Shown: positions 14,785 through 22,777 of the stretch, piece after piece
How positions within the stretch are numbered: position 1 is the stretch's first letter
How the letters are laid out: the number at the start of each line of letters is the position of its first letter
Source: Flavobacteriales bacterium
GTDB taxonomy: Bacteria; Bacteroidota; Bacteroidia; Flavobacteriales_D; Sanyastnellaceae
Reading direction: 5' to 3'
NCBI GenBank assembly: GCA_027491075.1
Contig: JAIXWX010000028.1
Location: 1 to 40,674, forward strand
Length of the DNA: 40,674 bases
Translations under genes and position numbers: made by a program
The notes under the pieces: model-generated
Told to the model about the DNA's origin: nothing
Database searches by the model: none
What the model saw: only the letters and a program-made list of their open reading frames with translations

Positions 14785-14831
14785 AAAATCAATGTTTTTC
14801 CCAACGGCGAAGAAAATTGATTTTTTTTTTT
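14785..14831 (+). terminator. hairpin with T run upstream of the late operon
   Basis: AAAATCAAT (14785-14793) pairs with ATTGATTTT (14816-14824), and the right arm continues into a run of T's to 14831. The stem is AT-only with a 22-base loop, so it is a weak intrinsic terminator at best. It lies 60 bases before the first late gene, so read-through or antitermination control is conceivable. Confidence 0.35.
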
Positions 14832-14889
14832 CAAAAACGGGCTTCCGGCTGTCCTTTAAATTTGGACTTTCAACGGTGAATTTCGGGTC

Positions 14890-15276
14890 ATGATTCACAC
14901 AGTCGTTCAAGGTCACGATGTTCAGATTGATTTGAGCCTGAAAAACGCGGCAGGGTCGCCCTTAAAGCCGTCTGATACTAGCGGAATACTTTTGTTGCTG
15001 TATTACAAGGTCAGCGGGCAGGTATTGGCCAAATTCAGCCGTAACACTCTACAAGGTTACCTTTCTATTGAGGTCATTAATGATACCGAAGGGAAGATAC
15101 GCGCCACAGTGCCGGCTAGTGTCATGAGATCGGCTCAACTTGGAGATGTACTCTATGAGATCAAGGTGAAGACTCCAGCCGCTGGAGAAGAGAATAACGA
15201 TATTGAACAAGGCAAGAGCGATCAATATGCCTTTACCATCACTAACTCAAGATTGAAAAATGTCACAACCTATTGA
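14890..15276 (+). CDS. baseplate or fibre-associated protein with Ig-like layout
   Basis: The 128-residue product is almost all beta: VVQGHDVQIDLSLKN, GILLLLYYKVSG, YLSIEVINDTEGKIRATVPASV and VLYEIKVKTP. This is the layout of the N-terminal domain of baseplate upper proteins (BppU-like), which hold receptor-binding fibres. It overlaps by 17 bases the large fibre gene that follows, supporting a joint complex. The family link is by pattern only. Confidence 0.6.
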   Translation: MIHTVVQGHDVQIDLSLKNAAGSPLKPSDTSGILLLLYYKVSGQVLAKFSRNTLQGYLSIEVINDTEGKIRATVPASVMRSAQLGDVLYEIKVKTPAAGEENNDIEQGKSDQYAFTITNSRLKNVTTY

Positions 15277-16699
15277 GATAGAAGTTCAACTTGAGCAACT
15301 TGGCATTGAAGCCAATATTCCGGTATTCATTCCAACGGTTGCCATCATGGTTTATGATACAGCTGCTGGCTGGACCGAGAAAAATCCTTTGCTTTTGAAA
15401 GGGCAGATTGGTTATGAGACGAACACGAGCACTCTTCAAGGATCTGTTAGGGTTTTTAAGTGCAAAGTTTTCGATGGGGTTCAAAGATGGAATCAACTAC
15501 CTTACTCCGCCTTTGGTACTGCAGCCGGTGATGGTGGATCGGTACAATGGAATGATGTTCAGGGTAAGCCTTTGACATTTCCTCCCAGTGCACACACACA
15601 TGATTGGACCAGTATAACGGATAAGCCCACTAAATTCAACCCCGAAAACCACGAACACGAGCTGACCGATGTTATTGGTTTAATTGATGAGTTAGTAAAC
15701 AAGGCTGATCGTGATCAGACAGAAACTGCTCTGCAGCAGTTACAAGAGAAGAAAGCGGATTTGATCAACGGTTTAATTCCGACCAGTCAGATACCTGCAT
15801 TGGCTATATCAGAATTTTTAGGCGATGTATCGAGTCAATCTGCAATGCTTGCTCTAGGAGCTCAGCGAACGGACACGTGTTTCCGGACGGATTTACAGCA
15901 GTGGTTTTATGCTATCAGTGACAACACTGCTCACCCAAGTGGCTGGCGACCTATAACCACTCCTGTGAGTGGAGTAATTAGTATCAATGGACAGACGGGT
16001 GTAGTCATTCTCTCGAAGGCAGACCTTGGATTAGGCAATGTGCCCAATACTGATGCTACACAAAGAAGTAATCACCAGGGAACGCAACTATCCAATACCA
16101 TAAGCAATTTCCTAGAATCGGTCAGGGCAACAAATTTGTTTGGTATTTCAGATTTTACCAATCAACAGATAGTTGGGAACGATACCATCCTTGCAGCCTT
16201 TGCTAAGCTCCAAGGTCAACTGAACAACAATAAATACATCATCAATGCCCAAGGGGCAGATGGTACCGCAGTAACAGGTACCTCCAGTGCAGTTACTTAT
16301 GCATTAAACATTCCTGCTAATACAATTATAAGTGGAGATGTATTGCGTCTACGTTTAAGGGTAGGCAAAACAGGAACAGCAGGAACATGTACCATTAGAG
16401 TGCACGTCAATTCTACTCCTGATCTTTCAGGATCGCCGGTACTTCTTGGGCAAGCTCAAGGTACAGCAACACAATTGTATCTGCCTTTTAGAAGAGATTA
16501 CGCTGTTAAGGCAGCAGGAACACAGGCCTTTGCACCTTCTACTAACTCATTTAATGATGATGGAGCTGCTACAGGAAGTATTTCCAATGTATCAATAGAC
16601 TGGACTCAACTACGATTTTTAGTTGTAAGCATTCAACTCTCAGTTGGTACAGATAGCGCAATAGGACAGTACGTGAGCTTTGAACGTTTGAGAACCTGA
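15260..16699 (+). CDS. tail fibre / receptor-binding protein
   Basis: The 479-residue product is a phage fibre. After an N-terminal beta domain (1-95) come collagen-free fibre motifs: WNDVQGKPLTFPP, AHTHDWTSITDKPTKFNPENHEH, a short coiled coil (about 150-172), then VISINGQTGVVILSKADLGLGNVPNTDA, all typical of trimeric tail fibres. The C-terminal 150 residues form a beta-rich tip that probably binds the host receptor. It sits at the start of the late genes rather than after the tail-tip genes, which is unusual. It overlaps the upstream gene by 17 bases. Confidence 0.85.
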   Translation: MSQPIEIEVQLEQLGIEANIPVFIPTVAIMVYDTAAGWTEKNPLLLKGQIGYETNTSTLQGSVRVFKCKVFDGVQRWNQLPYSAFGTAAGDGGSVQWNDVQGKPLTFPPSAHTHDWTSITDKPTKFNPENHEHELTDVIGLIDELVNKADRDQTETALQQLQEKKADLINGLIPTSQIPALAISEFLGDVSSQSAMLALGAQRTDTCFRTDLQQWFYAISDNTAHPSGWRPITTPVSGVISINGQTGVVILSKADLGLGNVPNTDATQRSNHQGTQLSNTISNFLESVRATNLFGISDFTNQQIVGNDTILAAFAKLQGQLNNNKYIINAQGADGTAVTGTSSAVTYALNIPANTIISGDVLRLRLRVGKTGTAGTCTIRVHVNSTPDLSGSPVLLGQAQGTATQLYLPFRRDYAVKAAGTQAFAPSTNSFNDDGAATGSISNVSIDWTQLRFLVVSIQLSVGTDSAIGQYVSFERLRT

Positions 16700-16783
16700 T
16701 GAATATTGTTTATATCCATAACACAATTAAGTTTTTGTTAACGTCGTTCACTGCCAACTTTCTAAAAAGCAACACCCTATTGT

Positions 16784-17233
16784 ATGACTAAACTCATTTT
16801 ATTTTTGGAGCCTGCGGCTGCTAAATTCTTTCGTTACCATCATGATGGCGTTTCTATGCTCAGAGATCCATTCCGGCAGTTAGTTCTTAAACTTTGCGAA
16901 CCACATCCAAGCGGATTGGTTAAAGATGTTGCGGGACTAGAACGGATTGAGACAAACCTTGCATCAGAGAACAAAAGGTATGGTATTGATCATCGCTCAT
17001 GTGCGATTTATATCAATGAGAAAAACATGAAACTTCTTAATGATGCTTTGATTAGCACCCTTGAGCATGAAATTAATACGGTAGTGGAACTGTATATTCT
17101 TTGCGGAAAACAGATCAAGGAGGCCTTTGATTACATCATAGATAAATATGATCTGGATACTACGACAGATTACAGCTATGATCGAATGAAAAAAATGAAT
17201 TATCGCTACAGAGAGAAGCAATTGAAATGCTAA
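16784..17233 (+). CDS. unknown late-region protein, 149 aa
   Basis: The protein is soluble and mostly helical. Residues 90-149 (TVVELYILCGKQIKEAFDYIIDKYDL, then YSYDRMKKMNYRYREK) look like a helical DNA-binding or regulatory tail, a pattern seen in small Bacteroidota proteins of unknown role. It stands apart, with an 84-base gap on each side, so it may have its own promoter. A late-gene regulator is possible but is not shown by any motif. Confidence 0.65.
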   Translation: MTKLILFLEPAAAKFFRYHHDGVSMLRDPFRQLVLKLCEPHPSGLVKDVAGLERIETNLASENKRYGIDHRSCAIYINEKNMKLLNDALISTLEHEINTVVELYILCGKQIKEAFDYIIDKYDLDTTTDYSYDRMKKMNYRYREKQLKC

Positions 17234-17317
17234 TTTTTTTTTGCGGCACTTTGTCCCGCGTGTTTTTGAACAATTAAGTATTTTTTTTGCGTCGAAACGT
17301 CCCAATCTTGAAAAGCC
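17234..17317. promoter_or_regulatory. T-run gap with duplicated TTTTTTTTGCG
   Basis: The gap holds two similar strings of eight T's followed by GCG, at about 17237-17246 and 17281-17291, and a small GCGG to CCGC hairpin between them followed by GTGTTTTTG. It could be a weak terminator for the gene upstream and a promoter region for 17318. Confidence 0.3.
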
Positions 17318-17788
17318 ATGGCATTAGATAAGAATAGAAATAAATCCTTCGGAGGAATTTGTCAAGACTTCATAGAAATTTTACCTATGAGGGATGTTGA
17401 TCCCATTGTTCATTTTGCATCCAAAGTAGAAGGAAACGTCACTTCTGAGGAGGATTTTGAAAAATTCTATTTTATAGAAAAGACTGGAAATTATCAAGAG
17501 AATCCAGTCATAGTAAATGGAGCAGAAATGTTTGAATCGCAGATAACCATGCTTATTAATGGTGACACTCATGATCAGCTTCGCGAGTTAAATCGTATCC
17601 GAAAAAAGAAATGGGTTATTCGATTTTCTGATCAGAATCACAATACCAAAATACTTGGCGGATATGATGGTGCCTACGCAAGTATGCGCATTGTGAAAAG
17701 AGACAATAAGACGATTCGTCCTGAAAGGAATGATATAGAAGTGCAATGGAGATGCGTACATAGATCTCCTGTGATTCAAGATCTGTAG
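17318..17788 (+). CDS. unknown phage structural protein, 156 aa
   Basis: The 156-residue product is beta-rich in its second half (SQITMLINGDTHDQL, KKWVIRFSDQNHNTKILGG, ASMRIVKRDNKT, NDIEVQWRCVHRSP). The pattern fits a virion component such as a head-tail joining or tail protein, but no family is recognised. It precedes the protease gene by 31 bases, in the same direction. Confidence 0.6.
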   Translation: MALDKNRNKSFGGICQDFIEILPMRDVDPIVHFASKVEGNVTSEEDFEKFYFIEKTGNYQENPVIVNGAEMFESQITMLINGDTHDQLRELNRIRKKKWVIRFSDQNHNTKILGGYDGAYASMRIVKRDNKTIRPERNDIEVQWRCVHRSPVIQDL

Positions 17789-17817
17789 TCCTTTGCTTTA
17801 GGGCTTGTCTTGAGAAC

Positions 17818-17847
17818 TTTTGCTCAAAATAGTAGAGTTGAGCAAAA
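17818..17847 (+). promoter_or_regulatory. perfect stem-loop over the protease start codons
   Basis: TTTTGCTCAA (17818-17827) and TTGAGCAAAA (17838-17847) are exact reverse complements around a ten-base loop AATAGTAGAG. Both candidate TTG start codons of the protease (17820 and 17838) lie in the stem, so in mRNA the hairpin would hide the initiation site. There is no T run, so it is not a terminator. Confidence 0.65.
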
Positions 17848-19253
17848 GAAATCTCAAATATTTTATTCGTAACGTATCCAGCGGCATTTGGATGATGGAA
17901 CCTCGCGTAGCTGCGGGTTATCTTCCATTAGTACATGCTATTGGAACTGGTAACGCGAATTTCAAAATGTTTGACGATGAAGAGGATTCTTCTTCTAAAG
18001 AAGTTGAAGACGAGCATACCATAAAATATGCTATCGTAGGATCAAGCGGAGTTGGAATGTTTAGCGCGGCAAGACTGGAGGCGGAAGGTATTGGTCAATC
18101 AACACCTCTTGTTGCTATTATTCCTTATAAGGAGCCTGTTCAGAAATACGGAGACTGGTGCTCGTATGGTACTGAGTGGTTGGCTTCTGTTATTACCGAA
18201 GCGGCAAATAATCCTCAGGTATCAGCCATTGTACTTGATATTGATTCAGGTGGTGGAGCTGCGGACGCAGTTAACGCTCCCTCTGGCGCCATCCTCGAAG
18301 CAAGAAAGAAAAAACCAGTCATTGGTTATGCCGGTAACGGAATGGTCGCAAGTGCGGCCTATTGGATTATGAGTCATACGCAAGAAATCTTTGCAACTTA
18401 TGCTTCTGATGAAATTGGATCTATTGGCACATACGTGACAATGATCAATTATGAGAAGTTTCTTCAAGAATGGTATAAGTCCGATGTACACACTGTTTAT
18501 GCTTCAAGAAGCTCTGAAAAGAACAAAGGTTATAGAGATGTTACTGCCCAAGAATCAAGCAGTGAGTGGCTTCTAACCAAGGAGCTCGATCCATTCAATG
18601 ATGTGTTTATTACCACCGTGAAGAAAAACCGACCTAACATCAATAACGATGTATTCAAGGGTCGTTTATATATGGCTGAAGAAGCTGTAGAACTTGGTCT
18701 TATTGACGGAATGAAATCTCTTGAGGAGACCATCGACTATGCATACGCACTTTCACAAGAATACGAATCAAAAGAAACCACTACCATGTTCGGTAACAAA
18801 TTCAAAAATGTAGCCAAGCTGATTGAAACCGCTGCGGCAGATCGTACACCTGAGATGCTTTCGGCAGCAGAAGCTGAAATCTCAGCGTCTGGACTTCGAT
18901 TGATATCCGCAGAAGAAGTTGATCAGCTGCAAGTAGCAAATACGGATCTTAATTCAAGAGTAGAAACCTTGAATGGCCAGATTGAGCAATTAAACAACGC
19001 TAATGCGGAAATTGCCGCTTCCCTTGGTCTTGGTGTTTCTGAGCAAGGCTTAACCAATGCAGCAGGAGAAGAGACCACTTTGCTTGCGGAGATAAACGCT
19101 CTTGTTGGAGAAGTAAAAACGCTGCGTGCTAAGTCAAGCGGCTTAGATATTTCCGATTCAGGTTCATCTCAGGAAGGTCCAGGAAACGAAGAAAACGAGG
19201 CGGTTGCAGCTATGAATCGTCAAATCGATGAGAAGTTAAATCAAATCATGTAA
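17820..19253 (+). CDS. S49 (SppA/ClpP-like) prohead protease fused to scaffold
   Basis: The 477-residue product is a head-maturation protease with scaffold tail. The S49 core spans about residues 65-315, with LDIDSGGGAADAV, the catalytic serine region GYAGNGMVASAAYW (Ser178) and DEIGSIGTYV. Residues about 355-475 are Glu, Gln, Asn and Ala rich and predicted coiled coil, as in scaffolds. The start is unusual: there is no ATG before residue 25, and TTG at 17820 or TTG at 17838 are the candidates. Family members begin shortly before a GIWMMEP-like motif, which fits 17838. The gene directly precedes the capsid gene. Confidence 0.88.
   Translation: MLKIVELSKRNLKYFIRNVSSGIWMMEPRVAAGYLPLVHAIGTGNANFKMFDDEEDSSSKEVEDEHTIKYAIVGSSGVGMFSAARLEAEGIGQSTPLVAIIPYKEPVQKYGDWCSYGTEWLASVITEAANNPQVSAIVLDIDSGGGAADAVNAPSGAILEARKKKPVIGYAGNGMVASAAYWIMSHTQEIFATYASDEIGSIGTYVTMINYEKFLQEWYKSDVHTVYASRSSEKNKGYRDVTAQESSSEWLLTKELDPFNDVFITTVKKNRPNINNDVFKGRLYMAEEAVELGLIDGMKSLEETIDYAYALSQEYESKETTTMFGNKFKNVAKLIETAAADRTPEMLSAAEAEISASGLRLISAEEVDQLQVANTDLNSRVETLNGQIEQLNNANAEIAASLGLGVSEQGLTNAAGEETTLLAEINALVGEVKTLRAKSSGLDISDSGSSQEGPGNEENEAVAAMNRQIDEKLNQIM
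18786..19253 (+). CDS. possible nested scaffold protein inside the protease gene
   Basis: An in-frame ATG at 18786 follows an A-rich stretch (GAATCAAAAGAAACC) exactly at the junction of protease and scaffold domains. Translation from it would give a 155-residue scaffold beginning MFGNKFKNVAKLIE. In lambda, the protease gene C contains the scaffold Nu3 as just such a nested gene. That this start is used here is inference. Confidence 0.35.
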   Translation: MFGNKFKNVAKLIETAAADRTPEMLSAAEAEISASGLRLISAEEVDQLQVANTDLNSRVETLNGQIEQLNNANAEIAASLGLGVSEQGLTNAAGEETTLLAEINALVGEVKTLRAKSSGLDISDSGSSQEGPGNEENEAVAAMNRQIDEKLNQIM

Positions 19254-19264
19254 CACTTAAAATA

Positions 19265-20218
19265 ATGTCAGCGATTAACATTACCGCCTTGCTTGCACAG
19301 TACGGCGAATTCTACAAGAAAGGCTCTCAGTCAACGAGAGACCTTTACAGAAAGCTCTACAAGGATGCCGAGTTTGATTCATTGTTCACCATGCTTCCTA
19401 CTGAAGACACGGTGATTCGCAATGTTCAAGTTACGAGCAATCCTGTGTTGCAAGCCTTCCAGAAGCAGTTTACTCCTGCGGGCGGAATGGGTTTCTTGCC
19501 ACAACCTATTGATTTGTTCCAGATCAAAGCGGATGACGATGTGTATCCAGATGAGATTGAGAAATCTTACCTTGGATTTCTGGCCAACAGCAACCTAGAC
19601 CGCGAACAGTGGCCTTTAGTTCGTTACTGGATTGAAGAAGTTCTTTTCAAGCAGTTCATCGAAGACATCGACAATGAAGCATTCAAGGCGGTGTTTGTTG
19701 CTCCAACTGCAGGAACAGCAGGAACACCAGCACAGTCAATGAACGGTTTCAAAAAAGTAATTCAAAACCTAGTTGCTGGTGGTCACACCACTCCAATTGC
19801 AACTGGAGCTTTGAACGCTACACCCGCCACTTTTGTGGGACAAATTGAAGCGTTTGTTGAAGGAATTCCAGCTCACATCAGAAGTCGTTTTTCGATGACT
19901 ATTGCCATGAGCGATGTTCTTGCCAACCGATTCCGTAAAGGAATGCGTGAGAAGTACAATATGAACTATCCTCAGACAGAGCTCAATAAGCTTATTGATT
20001 TCCCAAACATCACTGTGAAAGGGTTCAACGCTATGGCTGGATCTAACAAGATCTTCACATCAGCGTCTCCTCTCATTTTGGGAATGAAGCGTCCAACTGA
20101 GCTTGTCCAAATCGGTAAGAAAGACTTACGCTTGATTCAAGCGTCTACCGATCACTGGAGAGGTTACGGTGTTGCGGATCCTCGTTACTTCTACACGAAC
20201 GACTTGGAAAACACATAA
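19265..20218 (+). CDS. major capsid protein
   Basis: The 317-residue product follows the protease-scaffold by 11 bases, the conserved place for the capsid gene. The N-terminal arm leads to beta strands around VIRNVQVTSN, an alpha-rich P domain (about 110-150 and 190-235) and a C-terminal A-domain-like stretch (FPNITVKGFNAMAGSNKIFTS). This is consistent with the HK97 fold. The exact family is not recognised by motif, so the call rests on size, composition and neighbours. Confidence 0.8.
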   Translation: MSAINITALLAQYGEFYKKGSQSTRDLYRKLYKDAEFDSLFTMLPTEDTVIRNVQVTSNPVLQAFQKQFTPAGGMGFLPQPIDLFQIKADDDVYPDEIEKSYLGFLANSNLDREQWPLVRYWIEEVLFKQFIEDIDNEAFKAVFVAPTAGTAGTPAQSMNGFKKVIQNLVAGGHTTPIATGALNATPATFVGQIEAFVEGIPAHIRSRFSMTIAMSDVLANRFRKGMREKYNMNYPQTELNKLIDFPNITVKGFNAMAGSNKIFTSASPLILGMKRPTELVQIGKKDLRLIQASTDHWRGYGVADPRYFYTNDLENT

Positions 20219-20245
20219 TAGAAATAGGGTTGATGGGCGCGCTGA

Positions 20246-20692
20246 ATGAGTAATCTGAAGGCGCGCTCAAAGGCTGAAATAATACGAATCATGACTAAGG
20301 CACAGTTGATCGAGAAAATACAGGAACTAAATGTTCCGGGCATTGTCGTCTCTGAGGAGAACACAAATGCACAATTGGAAAACATCTTACAGATGATTTC
20401 CGCGAAAGAGGAAGTTACAAGCTTAAAAAGTGAGCTTGAATCAGCAACATCCACGATTGAAGAGCTGAGCACATCCTTAGCAAAAGCTGAGGCTGCACCA
20501 GTCATTCAGACTTCGAATCCTGTAGTAGAGTACCAGGATAAGCAGTATGAAATCATGCACGGTGTTACAATAACCACCGAAGGTGAATCCATCACCTTGA
20601 GCAAAGAAGATCTTGCTGAGAAGACTAATATTGATCATGTGGGTCGCTTGATTGAACTTCAGTCAGGCGCTCTTAAAGAAATCGGAGGTTAA
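20246..20692 (+). CDS. head-associated protein with SAP/HeH-like N-terminus and coiled coil
   Basis: Residues 16-50 (MTKAQLIEKIQELNVPG to NAQLENILQM) resemble a HeH or SAP helix-extended-loop-helix domain, which is common in small phage head proteins. A coiled coil follows (about 55-85), then a small beta-containing tail (about 93-148). Two starts are possible, ATG 20246 or the in-frame ATG 20291, which begins directly at the domain and is preceded by an A-rich stretch. It sits after the capsid gene, so a head decoration or fibre role is likely but not proven. Confidence 0.65.
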   Translation: MSNLKARSKAEIIRIMTKAQLIEKIQELNVPGIVVSEENTNAQLENILQMISAKEEVTSLKSELESATSTIEELSTSLAKAEAAPVIQTSNPVVEYQDKQYEIMHGVTITTEGESITLSKEDLAEKTNIDHVGRLIELQSGALKEIGG

Positions 20693-20694
20693 TC

Positions 20695-21225
20695 ATGGAC
20701 TTGAATATCTCAACGAGAAGCAGAAAGAAACCTGGTCTTACCGAGGTTCTCTACGCCATGCGCGAAGACTTGAATGTTATCGCAGAGCCGGCGCCAAACC
20801 CATCAAACCAAGCGGCCAAAGTGACTGTTGCTGGGAATCACACTTTTCAGGTGGGTCAAGGTTGGCGCAAAATGTTTGTAAATCTGGACAAGTCCAACGT
20901 AGGTTTTGAAGGCAGCGGAGATCGTTATTCCAAGACTGGAAAAATGATGATCAAGTGCTTCATTCCTGGGGATAAAAAAGAAGTAGCAGCGATGATCAAA
21001 GATGATCCTGAAATGCTTCTATTGGTTCGCCAGAATCCTTGTCAGACTGGTTCGCTTTGGCAAATTGGAACCAAGTGTGATTTTGCAACCATTGATGGAG
21101 CGAGCACGAAGTGGACCTCTGGTACCATTGACGGCAATACTGTAATGGGATGGGAATTTGATGTGTTCTGTTATCAAGACACCCTCTACTATTATGAAGG
21201 TGAAGTAACACTGCCAACAGCTTAA
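20695..21225 (+). CDS. probable major tail tube protein
   Basis: The 176-residue product is beta-rich with evenly spaced strands (HTFQVGQGWRKMFVNLD, GKMMIKCFIPGDKKE, GSLWQIGTKCDFATI, MGWEFDVFCYQDTLYYYEGEV), the layout of a tail tube subunit. It starts two bases after the previous stop, between head and terminase genes. An alternative is a capsid decoration protein, which has a similar size and composition. Confidence 0.55.
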   Translation: MDLNISTRSRKKPGLTEVLYAMREDLNVIAEPAPNPSNQAAKVTVAGNHTFQVGQGWRKMFVNLDKSNVGFEGSGDRYSKTGKMMIKCFIPGDKKEVAAMIKDDPEMLLLVRQNPCQTGSLWQIGTKCDFATIDGASTKWTSGTIDGNTVMGWEFDVFCYQDTLYYYEGEVTLPTA

Positions 21226-21237
21226 TCACTATCATTC

Positions 21238-21462
21238 ATGGCGAAAACAGAAGAAACAACTCCTGCAGCACCTAAAAAGGCTAATGGAATAGTAAATTCA
21301 GATTGGATCAAGGGCTGGAAACAAGTGCAACCAATGTCACCTCGTTTCCAGTATCGCGGAGATAACTACGAATTCGAAAAGCTTACAGAGCAAGACTTGA
21401 ATCGTATTCTCTCCTACCATAAAAACCCTTGGTTCATTAAGCTTAAAGAGGAGTCGAAGTAA
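21238..21462 (+). CDS. small phage structural-region protein, 74 aa
   Basis: The N-terminal 18 residues are low complexity (Thr, Pro, Ala, Lys), followed by a compact aromatic part with WIKGWKQVQPMSPRFQYRGDNYEFEKL. No family is recognised. It ends the head-gene block directly before a strong terminator, and its co-location with the tube candidate suggests a tail or head accessory role. Confidence 0.6.
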   Translation: MAKTEETTPAAPKKANGIVNSDWIKGWKQVQPMSPRFQYRGDNYEFEKLTEQDLNRILSYHKNPWFIKLKEESK

Positions 21463-21480
21463 CTCCATACGGCATCATTA

Positions 21481-21512
21481 CAAAGGCAAACCTAAAGTTT
21501 GCCTTTGTTTTT
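21481..21512 (+). terminator. intrinsic terminator after the head genes
   Basis: CAAAGGCAAAC (21481-21491) pairs perfectly with GTTTGCCTTTG (21497-21507) around a five-base loop, followed by five T's. It ends the fibre-to-capsid transcription unit 10 bases before the next gene starts, so the terminase block probably relies on read-through. Confidence 0.85.
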
Positions 21513-21522
21513 ACTCAACCCT

Positions 21523-22191
21523 ATGAACGTAAATGCTCATCTAGTCAATCAATGGATTAATTCCGATCAAGATTACAATAAAGGTCTTGATATTCTTGAG
21601 TTAGCACAGTCGCAAGGAATTCAGACCAAGCTCAGAATTGTCAAATCGGCCAAAAACAGTGTTACGCAGAAGATTCTTAAATCAGAGATAGTTAGATTAA
21701 AAGATTGGTGCACGAACAAGGCTGATGAGAAACCAAAGAAGCATTTTGGCTCAATCTCAGAATCCAAACTACCCGAAGATTTACGAGAGCTGCAAAGACA
21801 GACCGTTTCTCATTTAAAAGAAATGGATCAAATCAAGGGGCAGTTACGGTCCATTTATTACGACTCTGTAGGCGGTGCAAGAAGAATGCCTGACAAGACA
21901 GTAGGATCAAAGCTAGTAAAGCGTCTGCATGAACTTTTTCTGTTGAATGGGGAGTACTTTGCTCGGTTAGATTATTATCACGAACACGGCAAGTATTTGC
22001 CCGGTACTGAGCCAGAATTGCATACCATTCCTAGACTTGTTTTCTTACTGAAAAATCAAATTCGTATGTATGAGTACTTGAATAAGGTTAGAAGAAAAAT
22101 AGCCAAGGGCCAAGTCGGATTCCAAATCACCACTTACAATGAATATCTGCTTATGGAGGCAGAAATAAAAAAAATAGTAGATCATGAGTAA
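21523..22191 (+). CDS. unknown protein upstream of terminase, 222 aa
   Basis: From the ATG at 21523 the protein has 222 residues. A longer frame from TTG at 21499 would start inside the terminator stem and is not preferred. The product is basic and helical throughout, with charged stretches at 48-65, 82-110 and 165-195. No family is recognised. It overlaps the small terminase candidate by eight bases, so a role in packaging or head assembly is likely. Confidence 0.7.
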   Translation: MNVNAHLVNQWINSDQDYNKGLDILELAQSQGIQTKLRIVKSAKNSVTQKILKSEIVRLKDWCTNKADEKPKKHFGSISESKLPEDLRELQRQTVSHLKEMDQIKGQLRSIYYDSVGGARRMPDKTVGSKLVKRLHELFLLNGEYFARLDYYHEHGKYLPGTEPELHTIPRLVFLLKNQIRMYEYLNKVRRKIAKGQVGFQITTYNEYLLMEAEIKKIVDHE

Positions 22192-22777
22192 AACATCCGC
22201 GAGGAAAAATCAACCTACCACCAAAATTGGAGTAATTATCAAAGCGGTACACGAGGATAACATTCAAAGCTTATCTGGTGATGAGATTCTTTTAATGGAG
22301 AGGCTATCAGCTGCCGATGATTTCATTCGGCTGTATGGCGTTGGAAAAAAATCACGTCAGATGTTGATGGAAAAGTTCAACGTTACACAGCACATGGCTG
22401 ATGTAATCATGCGCGACGCGCAAATGTTTTACGGATCCACTTCAATCTATGAAAAAAGCTACTGGAAATCCTTTGCAGTCGAGCAGCTCGTAAAAGTGAT
22501 AAATGCAACACAGAAAAGTTTTCTAGATGAGAATGGATCCTTAAAAAAAAATATAACAGGAAGGGAACTGAAAGCATTAGCAGAGCTATTGAAAGAGCTA
22601 CGAAATACCATCGGATACGACAAAGAGGAGACAAATGTGGACTTGGGAGATGATGCCGATGTTCTTATTCTAACTACAGACATTCAAGTGCTCGGTCTTA
22701 AACCCACTGGTTTATCGAGAGAACAGATTTTGGAAAGATTTCACCGATCTGCAACACAAGTGAATGATGGACAATAG
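22184..22777 (+). CDS. probable terminase small subunit
   Basis: The 197-residue product lies directly upstream of, and overlaps by 14 bases, the large terminase. It has a possible helix-turn-helix around residues 57-80 (SRQMLMEKFNVTQHMADVIM) and a helical oligomerisation region at about 90-145, followed by an acidic segment (VDLGDDADV). Small terminases recognise the packaging site and are poorly conserved, so the call is mainly by position and layout. Confidence 0.7.
   Translation: MSKTSARKNQPTTKIGVIIKAVHEDNIQSLSGDEILLMERLSAADDFIRLYGVGKKSRQMLMEKFNVTQHMADVIMRDAQMFYGSTSIYEKSYWKSFAVEQLVKVINATQKSFLDENGSLKKNITGRELKALAELLKELRNTIGYDKEETNVDLGDDADVLILTTDIQVLGLKPTGLSREQILERFHRSATQVNDGQ

Larger units (their letters stand above)
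14498..14889. promoter_or_regulatory. repeat-rich control region before the late genes
   Basis: This 392-base gap has no supported gene. It separates the leftward cassette from the late rightward genes and therefore should hold divergent promoters. It contains poly-A and poly-T runs, a ten-base inverted repeat (14679-14688 with 14734-14743), three tandem 10-mers (14737-14766) and a hairpin followed by a T run (14785-14830). A late-gene activator site is likely here, but no promoter boxes are clear enough to place. Confidence 0.6.

Noticed and set aside
14719-14916. 65-codon minus-strand frame in the control region
   Set aside because: It covers the tandem repeats and poly-A runs and crosses the start of the late operon; the peptide is low complexity.
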